The notes under the pieces: generated by a model
What the model saw: the letters and a program-made list of their open reading frames with translations, nothing else
Told to the model about the DNA's origin: nothing
Databases searched by the model: none
Part shown: piece after piece, positions 41,137 to 49,708 of the stretch
Position numbering within the stretch: the stretch's first letter is position 1
How the letters are laid out: the number at the start of each line of letters is the position of its first letter
Assembly (NCBI GenBank): GCA_964502095.1
Contig: CAZCUF010000015.1
Span: forward strand, 1 to 64,000
Direction: 5' to 3'
Source: JACPVF01 sp964502095
GTDB taxonomy: Bacteria; Chloroflexota; Anaerolineae; Anaerolineales; Villigracilaceae
Length of the DNA: 64,000 bases
Made by a program: the position numbers and the translations under genes

Positions 41137-42057
41137 TTGTTCGAAATTCTTTTTCTTGGAACATCGGCTTCCGCCCCTTCGGCCAAGCGCGGGCTGGCCG
41201 CTCAGCTCGTCTCTCATAACGAATATCGTTTTTTGATCGATTGCGGCGAAGGCACTCAGCGGCAGATTTTGCAATCCGGCGCGGGCTTCAAACGCCTCAC
41301 GCGCGTCCTGCTTACGCACGGCCATCTCGATCATATCCTTGGCCTGGGCGGGTTGCTCTCCACGTTCCTGCGCTGGGAAGCCATTGATGAACTGGAGATC
41401 TACGGCGGCCGCGCCACACTCGACCGCGTGCGTAGTTTATTGGAGGGAGTGGTTCTGCGCGGCAAAGAGACCCCCATGCCTTTGCGTATGAATGAGATCA
41501 AGCCGGGCAAATTCTTCGAGGCCGAAGATTTCACCGTGACGGCTTTTCCCGTTACACATCGCGGGCCGGACTGTCTCGGCTATATATTCGAGACGAACGC
41601 GCGCCGCCCCTTTCTGGCGGAAAAAGCGGATGCGCTCGGAGTCCCGTTCGGACCCGAACGAAGCGAATTGGTCAGCGGCAAAACATTGACTCTGCCCGAC
41701 GGCCGCCGCGTCACACCGGACGATGTGCTGGGTCCGCTTCAACGCGGAACCAAACTCGTTGTGGTGGGCGATGCCGGGCGAACGGATAACCTGCTCGAGG
41801 TCTGTAAGGACGCGGACGGGTTGGTCATCGAGTCCACGTACTTGGAATCCGAAGCCGATATGGCGAAACAATTTTCGCACCTGACGGCGCGTATGGGCGC
41901 GGAACTCGCGGTCAAGGCTGGGGTGAAACAATTAATCCTGACTCATATCTCGCGCCGCTATCGCGAGAGGGATGTGCTGGCGGAAGCCCAGTCTGTTTTT
42001 TCGGGCGCGGTGGTGGCACGCGACTTCGATACGTTTCAGTTTAAACGAGAAGGATAG
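41137..42057 (+). CDS. rnz: Ribonuclease Z
   Basis: Endonuclease that trims tRNA 3' trailers; needed here since the one tRNA in view lacks an encoded CCA. 306 residues. Metallo-beta-lactamase motifs: GTSASAPSAKRG, the zinc motif THGHLDHILGLGG (HxHxDH, about 66-71), PVTHRGPDCLGY, VVGDAGRTDN and LILTHISRRYR. TTG start at 41137, with AAGGAT upstream at 41125; no ATG precedes the first conserved strand. pfkA follows 10 bases later, so the two are likely co-transcribed. Confidence 0.94.
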   Translation: MFEILFLGTSASAPSAKRGLAAQLVSHNEYRFLIDCGEGTQRQILQSGAGFKRLTRVLLTHGHLDHILGLGGLLSTFLRWEAIDELEIYGGRATLDRVRSLLEGVVLRGKETPMPLRMNEIKPGKFFEAEDFTVTAFPVTHRGPDCLGYIFETNARRPFLAEKADALGVPFGPERSELVSGKTLTLPDGRRVTPDDVLGPLQRGTKLVVVGDAGRTDNLLEVCKDADGLVIESTYLESEADMAKQFSHLTARMGAELAVKAGVKQLILTHISRRYRERDVLAEAQSVFSGAVVARDFDTFQFKREG

Positions 42058-42067
42058 CGTTGCTTAA

Positions 42068-43048
42068 ATGGACGCCATGCGAGATTATACATTTGGGATT
42101 TTAACCTCGGGAGGAGACGCGCCTGGGATGAATGCCTGCCTGCGCGCGGTGGTGCGTGCGGGCGTCACACACGGCGCGCGCGTGATTGGCGTCAACAATG
42201 GATTTGAAGGACTCATCAATGGGGATTTTCGCGCGCTGGGTCCGCGCGACGTAGGCGGTATTCTCCAGCGCGGCGGCACGATTTTACGAACGCGCCGCAG
42301 TGAGCGTTTCAAGGAACCTCAGGGCCAGCGCGAGGCGATCCGCCATATGAATGAAGCCGGTATAAACGGCCTGATTGTGATCGGCGGCGAAGGCTCGATG
42401 CGCGGCGCACATGTGCTGGCAAAGCAAGGCATCAATGTGGCTGGCATTCCGGCCAGCATTGACAACGATATATGGGGCAGTAACATGGCCATCGGCGTGG
42501 ATACCGCCTTGAATACCATCATGGATGCGGTGGATAAACTGCGCGATACGGCTTCGTCTCACGGACGCGCTTTTTTGATCGAAACCATGGGGCGCGGTTC
42601 GGGATACCTGGCGGTGATGGCGGGCATCGTCTGCGGCGCAGAGATGGTGTTGATTCCTGAAGTGGCGGTGACACTGCAAGAGGTGGCGGACGCGATCGAG
42701 GATTCCTATCGCCGCGGCAAGAATCACGCCATTATTCTGATCGCCGAGGGCGCCAATTTTCACATCACCGATTTGGCCAGGGCGTTGGATGAAATGGATA
42801 TCGGCTTTTCCACGCGCGTGACGATTCTCGGCCATATTCAACGCGGTGGCACGCCCACCGCCTTCGATCGTCTGCTGGCCGCGCGCATGGGAGTTCATGC
42901 CGTGGAGTGGCTGTTGGACGGCAAGGCGGATGTAATGACCGGTTTGCAGGGCCGCGGCATTGAAATGATTCCGCTGGAGGACGTGGCAACCAAGAGTCAG
43001 CAAGCCAACGAAGAGTTTTATCGAATGGCGCGGGTGTTGGCGCGCTAA
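42068..43048 (+). CDS. pfkA: 6-phosphofructokinase
   Basis: Phosphorylates fructose 6-phosphate, the committed step of glycolysis. 326 residues. GILTSGGDAPGMNACLRAVV (about 10-29), GGEGSMRGA (about 107-115), PASIDNDIWGS with the catalytic Asp, ETMGRGSGYLA, and LGHIQRGGTPTAFDR. In GGEGS the Glu replaces the usual Asp and the following Gly is the residue that marks ATP rather than pyrophosphate use; GGEGT-type motifs are known in the actinobacterial group III enzymes. So ATP use is predicted. ATG at 42068; ATG at 42077 is an alternative. Follows rnz closely. Confidence 0.94.
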   Translation: MDAMRDYTFGILTSGGDAPGMNACLRAVVRAGVTHGARVIGVNNGFEGLINGDFRALGPRDVGGILQRGGTILRTRRSERFKEPQGQREAIRHMNEAGINGLIVIGGEGSMRGAHVLAKQGINVAGIPASIDNDIWGSNMAIGVDTALNTIMDAVDKLRDTASSHGRAFLIETMGRGSGYLAVMAGIVCGAEMVLIPEVAVTLQEVADAIEDSYRRGKNHAIILIAEGANFHITDLARALDEMDIGFSTRVTILGHIQRGGTPTAFDRLLAARMGVHAVEWLLDGKADVMTGLQGRGIEMIPLEDVATKSQQANEEFYRMARVLAR

Positions 43049-43149
43049 TAGCCAGGGACGATCACCTTCAATTTAATTTTATAACGCAGACCGCGCAGCG
43101 CGCCGATCAAGGTAAAGGTCAACGTTATCTGCGCCCTGTCTTGTTCTTA
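43045..43149 (-). pseudogene. Possible C-terminal remnant of a lost minus-strand gene
   Basis: A 33-codon open stretch, bounded by stops at both ends and lacking an ATG start, reads QITLTFTLIGALRGLRYKIK and ends KVIVPGY, with a protein-like alternation of hydrophobic and basic residues. It overlaps the pfkA stop by a few bases. I do not recognise a family. It may be a decayed gene end or chance. The rest of 43049-43213 holds only the terminator. Confidence 0.25.
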
Positions 43150-43153
43150 AAAA

Positions 43154-43195
43154 AACTCACCTCGAAATGCATCTTTCCGAGGTGAGTTATGTTTA
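43154..43195. terminator. Bidirectional terminator between pfkA and mutase gene
   Basis: Eleven-bp stem AACTCACCTCG/CGAGGTGAGTT (43154-43164 with 43078+100 to 43188) with a 13-base loop, A-run before and ATGTTTATT after. Confidence 0.8.
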
Positions 43196-43213
43196 TTTTT
43201 TTAACGGCAACCT

Positions 43214-44893
43214 TTAAATCAGGGCTGGTTCTTCATAGACCCCGAACACTTCCTTCATTACCTGAATGATCTCGCCAAGCGTCGCGTAGGAGCGGACGCA
43301 GTTGAGCAGATGGGGCATGGTATTTTCCGTTCCTGCCAGCGCGATGCGGAGTTCATCGAGCGATTGCCCAACGCGCCCGTTATCGCGCGTCTTGCGAAGT
43401 TCGGCGAGACGATCCAACTGCCGCTGATAGCCGTTCGGGTCCATTTCCAAAATTGGGATGGTGAGCGGCATGCGTTCCTCGTATGCGTTCACGCCCACGA
43501 TCTTGCGCACCCCCTCGTCAATTTCCCGCTGATAGCGGTAGGCCGCGTCCGAAATTTCGGATTGGAAGAATCCTTTTTCGATGGCCGGGATCACGCCGCC
43601 CAGTTCCTTGATGCGGCGGAAATAATCGTAGGCCTGCTTTTCGATGCGGTCGGTCTGAGCCTCGACGAAGAAACTGCCTCCGAGCGGATCGATTGTGTTC
43701 GCCACCCCCGACTCTTCCGCTATGATCTGCTGGGTCCGAAGCGCGATCGTGACCGCATGTTCCGACGGCAATGCCAGGGCTTCATCGAGCGAGTTGGTAT
43801 GAAGGCTCTGCGTACCGCCCAACACTGCCGCCAGCGCCTGAATGGCCACGCGCACTACGTTGTTTTCCGGCTGTTGCGCGGTGAGGCTGACTCCCGCGGT
43901 CTGTGTGTGGAAACGGCACAACCACGAGCGCGGATTCTTCGCTTTGAACGTCTCGCGCATCTCACGCGCCCAAATGCGGCGGGCGGCTCGGTATTTGGCG
44001 ATCTCTTCGAAGAAATCGTTGTGCGCGTTGAAGAAGAAAGAAAGGCGCGGCGCGAACTCGTCCACATCCATGCCGCGCTCCACGCCCCAGCGAACGTATT
44101 CCAATCCGTCGGCCAGGGTAAATGCCAGTTCCTGCGCGGCGGTCGAACCGGCTTCGCGGATGTGGTAGCCGCTGATCGAGATCGTGTTCCACTGCGGCGC
44201 TTTCTGCGCGCCGAATTCCATCGTATCCACCACCAGCCGCATCGAGGGTTCGGGCGGGAAGATGAATTCTTTTTGCGCGATGAACTCCTTCAGAATATCG
44301 TTTTGAATTGTGCCGCGCAATTGATCGGAACGCACGCCCTGTTTTTCCGCGGCGGCGATATACATGGCCCAGGTGATCGCGGCGGGCGAATTGATCGTCA
44401 TGCTGGTGGAGACTTTATCGAGCGGAATGCCGTCCAGCAGAATCTCCATATCCTTCAAAGAGGAAACGGCCACGCCGCATTTGCCGAATTCGCCGAGCGC
44501 TTCGGGCTGGTCGGTGTCATAGCCCATTAAAGTGGCGAGGTCGAACGCGACGCTCAAACCGGTTTGGCCTTGATCGAGCAAATATTTGAAGCGTGCGTTG
44601 GTCTCTTCGGCGGTGCCGAAGCCAGCGAACATGCGCATCGTCCACAGTTTGCCGCGATGCAGTGTCGGGTGGACGCCGCGCGTAAACGGGTACTCGCCCG
44701 GCAATCCAAGATCGGAAGCGTAATCCAGATCGGCAACATCCAGCGGAGTGTAAAGCCGGTGGATCGGTTCGGACGAGGTGGTGATGAATTCATCCTGCCG
44801 TTCGGGCATGGAAGCGAGTGTTTTCTTCAGGCTGGTGTTTTCCCACGTTTCGAGCGCCTGTTTCAATTCGTCCAGTTTCTTTTTATCGTACAT
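43214..44893 (-). CDS. Methylmalonyl-CoA mutase, large (N-terminal catalytic) subunit
   Basis: 559 residues: the TIM-barrel substrate-binding part only, without the B12-binding domain that would be on a separate small subunit. Landmarks are YPFTRGVHPTLHRGKLWTMRMFAGFG, QTGLSVAFDLATLMGYDTD, TINSPAAITWAMYIAAAEKQG, RGTIQNDILKEFIAQKEFIFPPEPSMRL, ISISGYHIREAGSTAAQELAFTLADG and RFHTQTAGVSLTAQQPENN, with TNSLDEALALPSEHA. These fit methylmalonyl-CoA mutase; related isobutyryl- or ethylmalonyl-CoA mutases are similar, so exact substrate is likely but not proven. Neither the small subunit nor the MeaB chaperone is in the window. Single gene by layout. Confidence 0.92.
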   Translation of the reverse strand: MYDKKKLDELKQALETWENTSLKKTLASMPERQDEFITTSSEPIHRLYTPLDVADLDYASDLGLPGEYPFTRGVHPTLHRGKLWTMRMFAGFGTAEETNARFKYLLDQGQTGLSVAFDLATLMGYDTDQPEALGEFGKCGVAVSSLKDMEILLDGIPLDKVSTSMTINSPAAITWAMYIAAAEKQGVRSDQLRGTIQNDILKEFIAQKEFIFPPEPSMRLVVDTMEFGAQKAPQWNTISISGYHIREAGSTAAQELAFTLADGLEYVRWGVERGMDVDEFAPRLSFFFNAHNDFFEEIAKYRAARRIWAREMRETFKAKNPRSWLCRFHTQTAGVSLTAQQPENNVVRVAIQALAAVLGGTQSLHTNSLDEALALPSEHAVTIALRTQQIIAEESGVANTIDPLGGSFFVEAQTDRIEKQAYDYFRRIKELGGVIPAIEKGFFQSEISDAAYRYQREIDEGVRKIVGVNAYEERMPLTIPILEMDPNGYQRQLDRLAELRKTRDNGRVGQSLDELRIALAGTENTMPHLLNCVRSYATLGEIIQVMKEVFGVYEEPALI

Positions 44894-44963
44894 GGACAGC
44901 TCCTTTGGTGACAGGCAAATTATACTGTAGACGTTCCGCCGATTGTTGAGCCGTATGTCATTC

Positions 44964-44972
44964 TGGTATACT
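44964..44972 (+). promoter_or_regulatory. Extended -10 promoter of the DUF3090 gene
   Basis: TGG-TATACT with weak -35 candidates (TTGTTG or TTGAGC at 44943-44951). 28 bases before the ATG at 45000. Confidence 0.45.
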
Positions 44973-44999
44973 CCCCGCTAGTTGGAGCGTCAGAAGTTT

Positions 45000-45527
45000 A
45001 TGCCTCGTTTTGAAATTGATGTTGACCCTGTTGACCATATCACATCCGACGCCATCGGCAAGCCCGGTCAGCGCGTATTCTATATTCAGGCCTGGCAGGA
45101 TCAGCGCATTGTAACTGTCATCATCGAAAAAGCGCAGTTGCAATCGCTGGCGATTGGTATCGAGCAGTTTTTGGGACAAATCAGTACGGAGAATCCTCAA
45201 TTGGAGGAAGCCTCCGGCAATTACATCGAAGATAAGATGCACATCCATCCGCCCGTTGAGCCGCTCTTCCGCGTGGGCGAGATTGGGCTCGGTTACGATA
45301 AAGAACGCGACCTGGTGGTGCTATTCGTAAAAGAATTACTGCCCGAAGATACCGAACCGGAATCGGCGGCGGTAGTGCGCTTTTGGTCGACGCGTTCGCA
45401 GATCCGCATGATGGCGCGTTGGGGCGCGGAGCTTGCCCAGCGCGGGCGTCCGCTTTGCCCGCAATGCGGTCAGCCGATGGAACCCGAAGGTCACTTCTGC
45501 CCCAAAAAGAATGGGCATTTGCATTAG
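45000..45527 (+). CDS. DUF3090-family protein with C-terminal zinc ribbon
   Basis: 175 residues from ATG at 45000, with GGAG upstream. MPRFEIDVDPVDHITSDAIGKPGQRVFYIQA is the family start; FRVGEIGLGYDKERDLVVLFVKEL lies in the middle; the end holds CPQCGQPM and FCPKKNGH, a small zinc ribbon. The protein family (TIGR03847 as I remember it) is known mainly from actinobacteria, where it sits beside an SCO1664-family gene and a phosphatase gene. Here the SCO1664-type gene follows 56 bases downstream. Function unknown. Confidence 0.85.
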   Translation: MPRFEIDVDPVDHITSDAIGKPGQRVFYIQAWQDQRIVTVIIEKAQLQSLAIGIEQFLGQISTENPQLEEASGNYIEDKMHIHPPVEPLFRVGEIGLGYDKERDLVVLFVKELLPEDTEPESAAVVRFWSTRSQIRMMARWGAELAQRGRPLCPQCGQPMEPEGHFCPKKNGHLH

Positions 45528-45583
45528 TTCGAGGCTTGGGTTTAAAGTTTAAAGGTCGAGCCAATACCTGAACTAAATCCAGA

Positions 45584-46294
45584 ATGAATCCCCATACCCT
45601 TCAGCAGGCATTTCAAAATAACGAACTGGAACTCAAGGGTCAGTTCATGTTCGGTTCGAACTATACCTTCCTCGTCAAATTGAACTGCGAGGGGCGCGAG
45701 ATTTCAGCGGTTTACAAACCCTCGCGCGGTGAACAACCGCTGTGGGATTTTCCCGAAAGCACTTTGGCACAGCGCGAAGTGGCCGCGTATTTGGTGAGTG
45801 AAGCGCTTGGCTTTCGTTTTGTTCCGTTTACCGCGTTGCGCGGAGATGGGCCGCTCGGCCCCGGTTCCATCCAACAATACATCGAATGCGATCCCGAATA
45901 TCATTACTTCAATTTCACACGGGAAGATAAAGAGCGCCTGCGTCCGACGGCGCTTTTCGATCTACTCATCAATAATGCCGACCGCAAAGGCAGTCACGTA
46001 TTGGTGGAGAACGAGACGAACAAAATCTGGTTGATCGATCACGGCATTTGTTTTCACGAACAGGATAAACTGCGCACTGTGATCTGGGACTTCGCGGGCG
46101 AACCGATTCCCGATGAACTGCTCGACGCGCTCTCGCCTCTTGCCTCGGACCGAAACCTGCCCGCCGATCTGGGGCGTTATCTCAGCCCGGGCGAAATTGC
46201 CGCGCTGTGCGCCCGCGCCAAAGCGCTGACCAATTCGCTCGTCTTTCCTCATCCGCCGCCCGGCCGCCGCGCGTTTCCCTATCCGCCTGTTTGA
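45584..46294 (+). CDS. SCO1664-family kinase-like protein
   Basis: 236 residues. It resembles a minimal phosphatidylinositol-kinase/HipA-like fold: ISAVYKPSRGEQPLWDFP contains the ATP-lysine, LINNADRKGSHVLV the catalytic Asp and Asn, and IWLIDHGICFHEQDKLRTVIWDF the metal-binding Asp. These match the SCO1664 (TIGR03843-like) family. Kinase activity is plausible but not proven. Gene order DUF3090-SCO1664 is the same as in many actinobacteria. Confidence 0.82.
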   Translation: MNPHTLQQAFQNNELELKGQFMFGSNYTFLVKLNCEGREISAVYKPSRGEQPLWDFPESTLAQREVAAYLVSEALGFRFVPFTALRGDGPLGPGSIQQYIECDPEYHYFNFTREDKERLRPTALFDLLINNADRKGSHVLVENETNKIWLIDHGICFHEQDKLRTVIWDFAGEPIPDELLDALSPLASDRNLPADLGRYLSPGEIAALCARAKALTNSLVFPHPPPGRRAFPYPPV

Positions 46295-46338
46295 TCGAAT
46301 GAAGTACGAACGGCGTTCGACATCGAAGTTGGAGACTC

Positions 46339-47373
46339 ATGCACTATAAACTTGCACTCATTGGTTTCGGAAATGTGGCGCGCTGTCTCGTGCGTTTATT
46401 GGCGCGCAAACAAAACCTGCTGGAAGAAGAGTACAACCTTACCTTCTCTTTCACAGGCATTGCCACCGGCCGTCACGGATTCGCAGTGGACCCAAACGGA
46501 CTCGATATTCAAAAAGCCCTCTCGCTGGTGGAAAGCGGACAATCCATTTCCCCGCTTTCTTCCTTTAGTGTACAGGATTCTTTCGCTGTGATCCGGCACG
46601 CCTCTGCCGATGTGATGTTCGAGAACAGTCCGGTCAATCATGTGGACGGCCAGCCTGCCATTGAGCATGTGCGTGCCGCGTTCGATGCGGGGATGCACGT
46701 CTTCACTGCCAACAAAGGCACGGTCGTGCATGGCTATCGCGAGCTGACAGAGTTGGCGAAAGCCAAAGGACGCAAATTTTATTTTGAGTCCACGGTGTTG
46801 GGCGGCGCGCCGCTCTTCTCCGTTTTTCGCGAAGCCTTCCCTGCCGCGGAGTTAAGATCGTTCAAAGGCATCATCAATTCCACTACCAATATCATCCTCA
46901 CGCGCATGGAGCGCGGCGAATCATTCGATGAAGCGGTCAAATATTGTCAGTCCATCGGCGTGGCCGAAACCGATCCCTCCGCGGATGTGGATGGCTGGGA
47001 TGCGGCCATCAAAGTTGCGGCGCTTGTCACCGTGTTGATGAACACGCCTTTCACGCCTCAACAGGTGAATCCCACCGGCATTCGCGGCATTACGCCGGAG
47101 ATGATCGCCAAAGCCAAAGCCGAAGGCCAACGCTGGAAACTGACAGCTTCTGCCGAACGCACAAAAGACGGAATCAAAGCCAGCGTCGCGCCGGAGCTTG
47201 TTTCGCCGTCTTCGCCGCTTTACGGCCTGCAGGGCTCCACCACCGGCCTCACCTTCCGCACGGATGTCGTCACCGATTATTCGATCACAGCTTCCGAACG
47301 CGAGGATATGCAGAGCGGCCCCGAGGAAACCGCCTACGGATTGCTGGCAGATTTCATCAACGCGGTGAAATAG
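46339..47373 (+). CDS. hom: Homoserine dehydrogenase
   Basis: Reduces aspartate semialdehyde to homoserine for Thr and Met. 344 residues. NAD(P) site ALIGFGNVARCLVRLL (6-21), VFTANKGTVVHGYRELTELA with the conserved Lys (about 118), FYFESTVLGGAPLFSVFREAFPAAELRSFKGIINSTTNIILTRM (split by catalytic loops), and the hom signature AETDPSADVDGWDAAIKVAALV (about 213-234) with the catalytic Asp/Lys pair. No ACT domain at the C-terminus, so feedback inhibition by threonine is not expected through that route. ATG at 46339 after GGAG. The next gene starts three bases later. Confidence 0.94.
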   Translation: MHYKLALIGFGNVARCLVRLLARKQNLLEEEYNLTFSFTGIATGRHGFAVDPNGLDIQKALSLVESGQSISPLSSFSVQDSFAVIRHASADVMFENSPVNHVDGQPAIEHVRAAFDAGMHVFTANKGTVVHGYRELTELAKAKGRKFYFESTVLGGAPLFSVFREAFPAAELRSFKGIINSTTNIILTRMERGESFDEAVKYCQSIGVAETDPSADVDGWDAAIKVAALVTVLMNTPFTPQQVNPTGIRGITPEMIAKAKAEGQRWKLTASAERTKDGIKASVAPELVSPSSPLYGLQGSTTGLTFRTDVVTDYSITASEREDMQSGPEETAYGLLADFINAVK

Positions 47374-47376
47374 TAC

Positions 47377-47811
47377 ATGCCCGAATTGACTCAGCCCGCG
47401 CTGTTGGCGTATCTCGAACGATGGGGAGAATATGTGGAACGATTCAACCGCCTGCCTGCGGACCGTCAAACTGCATTCCTGCACGAACAGGGTTTTCCGC
47501 GCCTGCGCGACCTGCTGGCGCACGTTATCGGCTGGTGGGAGGAGGGGATGCGCATCGTCGAAAGCGTCTTGAGCTATCCCGAGTTTGTTTATCGCGAACC
47601 CGATACCGACACGTTCAACGCGATGCTAATCGAACAATACAGTTCGTGGGATGAAGCGAACCTGCTGCAACACTTCGAGCGGACGCGCCTGCGGTTGAGC
47701 GATATGATCGAAGGCCTGCCTGCGGAGGCGTTCAAGAATTCGCTCATCCGCGAATGGCTGATCGCAGACGTGATCGAGCATCTCGAAGAACATAACCTGC
47801 CCGCCTCATGA
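47377..47811 (+). CDS. ClbS/DinB-like four-helix protein
   Basis: 144 residues, about four helices. RLRDLLAHVIGWWEEGM has a His-x-x-Gly-Trp-Trp pattern and the C-terminus ADVIEHLEEHNLPAS carries two histidines, so a three-His metal site like DinB/ClbS is possible. It lies three bases after hom and overlaps folK by four bases, so it is co-expressed with folate and homoserine genes. Role unknown. Confidence 0.65.
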   Translation: MPELTQPALLAYLERWGEYVERFNRLPADRQTAFLHEQGFPRLRDLLAHVIGWWEEGMRIVESVLSYPEFVYREPDTDTFNAMLIEQYSSWDEANLLQHFERTRLRLSDMIEGLPAEAFKNSLIREWLIADVIEHLEEHNLPAS

Positions 47812-48281
47812 GCATTATCTATCTCGCGCTGGGAACAAATTTAGGCGACCGCCCGGCCAACCTGCGCGCGGCTTGCGCGGCCCTGTCTCCGTCGGTGCGC
47901 GTGCTGGCCGAATCGCGCGTGTATCAGACGCCGCCCTGGGGCTACGAGAATCAGCCCGCGTTCCTGAATATGGCGGTTAAGGGCGAAACCGGCCTGGAGC
48001 CGGGAAAACTTCTGAAGCGCCTCAAGGGAATCGAGGTCGAACTGGGACGCGAACCAACCTTCCGTTACGGTCCGCGTCGCATCGATCTGGATATTTTATT
48101 TTACGATGACCTGATTCTGAATCGGAAAAACCTGGTCATTCCGCATCCGCGTTTACAGGAACGCGCTTTTGTGCTGGTCCCTTTGAATGATATTGCCTCG
48201 GAATATCGCCATCCTGTGAACGGCGAGACTGTGCGCGAAATGTTGGGGAAAGTGAACGCCGAAGGCATCGAACTTTTTTGA
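47808..48281 (+). CDS. folK: HPPK, 6-hydroxymethyl-dihydropterin pyrophosphokinase
   Basis: Transfers pyrophosphate from ATP to hydroxymethyl-dihydropterin in folate synthesis. 157 residues. ALGTNLGDRPANLRAA (6-21), SRVYQTPPWGYENQPAFLNMAV, GPRRIDLDILFYDDLIL with the two catalytic Asp, and IPHPRLQERAFVLVPL are all present. Overlaps the preceding gene by four bases (ATGA). folP follows two genes later. Confidence 0.95.
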   Translation: MSIIYLALGTNLGDRPANLRAACAALSPSVRVLAESRVYQTPPWGYENQPAFLNMAVKGETGLEPGKLLKRLKGIEVELGREPTFRYGPRRIDLDILFYDDLILNRKNLVIPHPRLQERAFVLVPLNDIASEYRHPVNGETVREMLGKVNAEGIELF

Positions 48282-48353
48282 CGGCCTTCTTTCAATAAGG
48301 CGGGTTGGAATTCGGATGATCGTTTGAAACGATTTCGTTGTAGTTTATCGGTT

Positions 48354-48395
48354 CCAGTTGGAAGGCCTGCGTTATAATTTCTTCACACCAACTGG
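48354..48395 (+). promoter_or_regulatory. Promoter -10 flanked by an inverted repeat
   Basis: CCAGTTGG (48354-48361) and CCAACTGG (48388-48395) are perfect inverted arms. Between them is TATAAT (48373-48378), a consensus -10. This could be a promoter with an operator on each side for the SpoIIAA-like/folP unit, or an RNA hairpin ending at the ribosome site. Confidence 0.45.
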
Positions 48396-48404
48396 AGGCA
48401 CTGC

Positions 48405-48827
48405 ATGACCGAACCCAAACCGCTAAACTGGACTCCTGCATCGAATACCGGCTACACCGTGATTCGGCGCGGCGACGGGGGCATGACTCTCACATTCACC
48501 GATCTTTCAGATTCCACGCTCGAGCATTGGCGCGAGTTCGCCCTCGATCATCTGCTTGACTCCGACCGCCGCACGCGCAACTTATACGATCTGCGCGCCG
48601 TCAAGAATATTCCCGAAAAAGCAATCCGCCTGGCAGTGGAGGTCAACAGCGACCCGTCGGCGCGCAATATCCGGGTGGCGGTTGTGGTGGCCAACGAGAA
48701 AGTGGCCGACGCGATCCGCGCCGCGGCTTCGCTGGCTCTGCCTGAAACGGCCGCGGCCTTGAAACTGTTCACAGACATCAACGAGGCTGAAGCCTGGCTG
48801 GCGCGTCCGCTCGATCAGATTCCATGA
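48405..48827 (+). CDS. SpoIIAA/STAS-like small protein
   Basis: 140 residues, no signal peptide. The order of elements (beta strands TVIRRGDGGMTLTFTDL, helix, NLYDLRAVKNIPEKAIRLAVEV, ARNIRVAVVVANEKVADAIRAAA, LKLFTDINEAEAWLARP) fits the SpoIIAA-like fold, with the LFTDINEAEAWL end typical of it. Function is unknown. GGAG precedes the ATG and the stop overlaps folP by four bases. Confidence 0.6.
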   Translation: MTEPKPLNWTPASNTGYTVIRRGDGGMTLTFTDLSDSTLEHWREFALDHLLDSDRRTRNLYDLRAVKNIPEKAIRLAVEVNSDPSARNIRVAVVVANEKVADAIRAAASLALPETAAALKLFTDINEAEAWLARPLDQIP

Positions 48828-49708
48828 AGTCCGCTTCGCTGACGGTTCATAATAAAACTTTTACCTGGGGCGCCCGCACGTATGTGATGGGCATCTTGAA
48901 TATTACGCCGGATAGTTTTTCCGGCGACGGCATAATCGCCAAAGGAGATGCGCTGGAGGTCTCGCTCGAACAGGCGCGTATATTTCTCGCCGCAGGCGCG
49001 GATGTGCTGGACGTGGGCGGCGAATCGACAAGGCCCGGCTCCCAGCCGCTTCACACGGACGAGGAGTTGGCGCGCGTCCTCCCGGTCATTCGCGGCCTCT
49101 CGCAGGAATTTCCCGAGGCGGTCATTTCGATCGATACCTGCAAAGCCGAAGTTGCAGAAGAAGCTTTCAAGAACGGCGCGCATATGCTCAACGATGTGTG
49201 GGCTTTGCGCGCCGACCGGAAATTGGCCGGTGTTGCCGCGCAATATAAAGCGCCCGTGATTCTGATGCACAATCGCAGTAATCCGTCCAGTGTGCAGGTT
49301 CGCGAGCAATTGGGGAACGCCTACATCGGCGCGGAGTATCAAAACCTGATCGAGGATGTCAAACGCGAGCTGATGGACTCGGTCGCGTTGGCGCGTAAAG
49401 CGGGGATCGAGGATGCGCATATTGTTCTGGATCCGGGTATCGGCTTCGGAAAGACGCGGGAACACAACCTGGAACTGATCAATCGTCTCGATGAGATCCG
49501 CGCGCTGGGATATCCCATTCTGCTGGGGCCGTCGCGCAAATCCTTCATCGGCTACACTCTCGATCTGCCGCCCGACCGGCGCGTGGAAGGCACGGCCGCG
49601 GCGGTGGCGGTTGGCATTGCGCGCGGCGCGGATATTGTGCGCGTGCACGATGTGACCGAGATGGCGCGCGTCGCCAAAATGACCGACGCCATTGTGCGGG
49701 TGAATTGA
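48824..49708 (+). CDS. folP: Dihydropteroate synthase
   Basis: Condenses pABA with hydroxymethyl-dihydropterin pyrophosphate. 294 residues. MGILNITPDSFSGDG (about 22-36), VLDVGGESTRPGS (about 61-73), SIDTCKAEVAEEA, MHNRSNP, VLDPGIGFGKT and LLGPSRKSFIG are all present. Overlaps the upstream SpoIIAA-like gene (ATGA) and the downstream zinc-ribbon gene (TGATG), so it is translationally coupled on both sides. With folK, gives two folate steps here. Confidence 0.96.
   Translation: MKSASLTVHNKTFTWGARTYVMGILNITPDSFSGDGIIAKGDALEVSLEQARIFLAAGADVLDVGGESTRPGSQPLHTDEELARVLPVIRGLSQEFPEAVISIDTCKAEVAEEAFKNGAHMLNDVWALRADRKLAGVAAQYKAPVILMHNRSNPSSVQVREQLGNAYIGAEYQNLIEDVKRELMDSVALARKAGIEDAHIVLDPGIGFGKTREHNLELINRLDEIRALGYPILLGPSRKSFIGYTLDLPPDRRVEGTAAAVAVGIARGADIVRVHDVTEMARVAKMTDAIVRVN

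Noticed and set aside
42068..43048. Loss of function in PfkA from the GGEGS motif
   Set aside because: Glu in this position is found in other active phosphofructokinases (group III type), and all other catalytic motifs are intact.
43310..44530. 406-codon open frame on the plus strand opposite the mutase gene
   Set aside because: It mirrors the codon pattern of the well-supported mutase gene on the other strand; the protein is rich in Arg and His with no domain.
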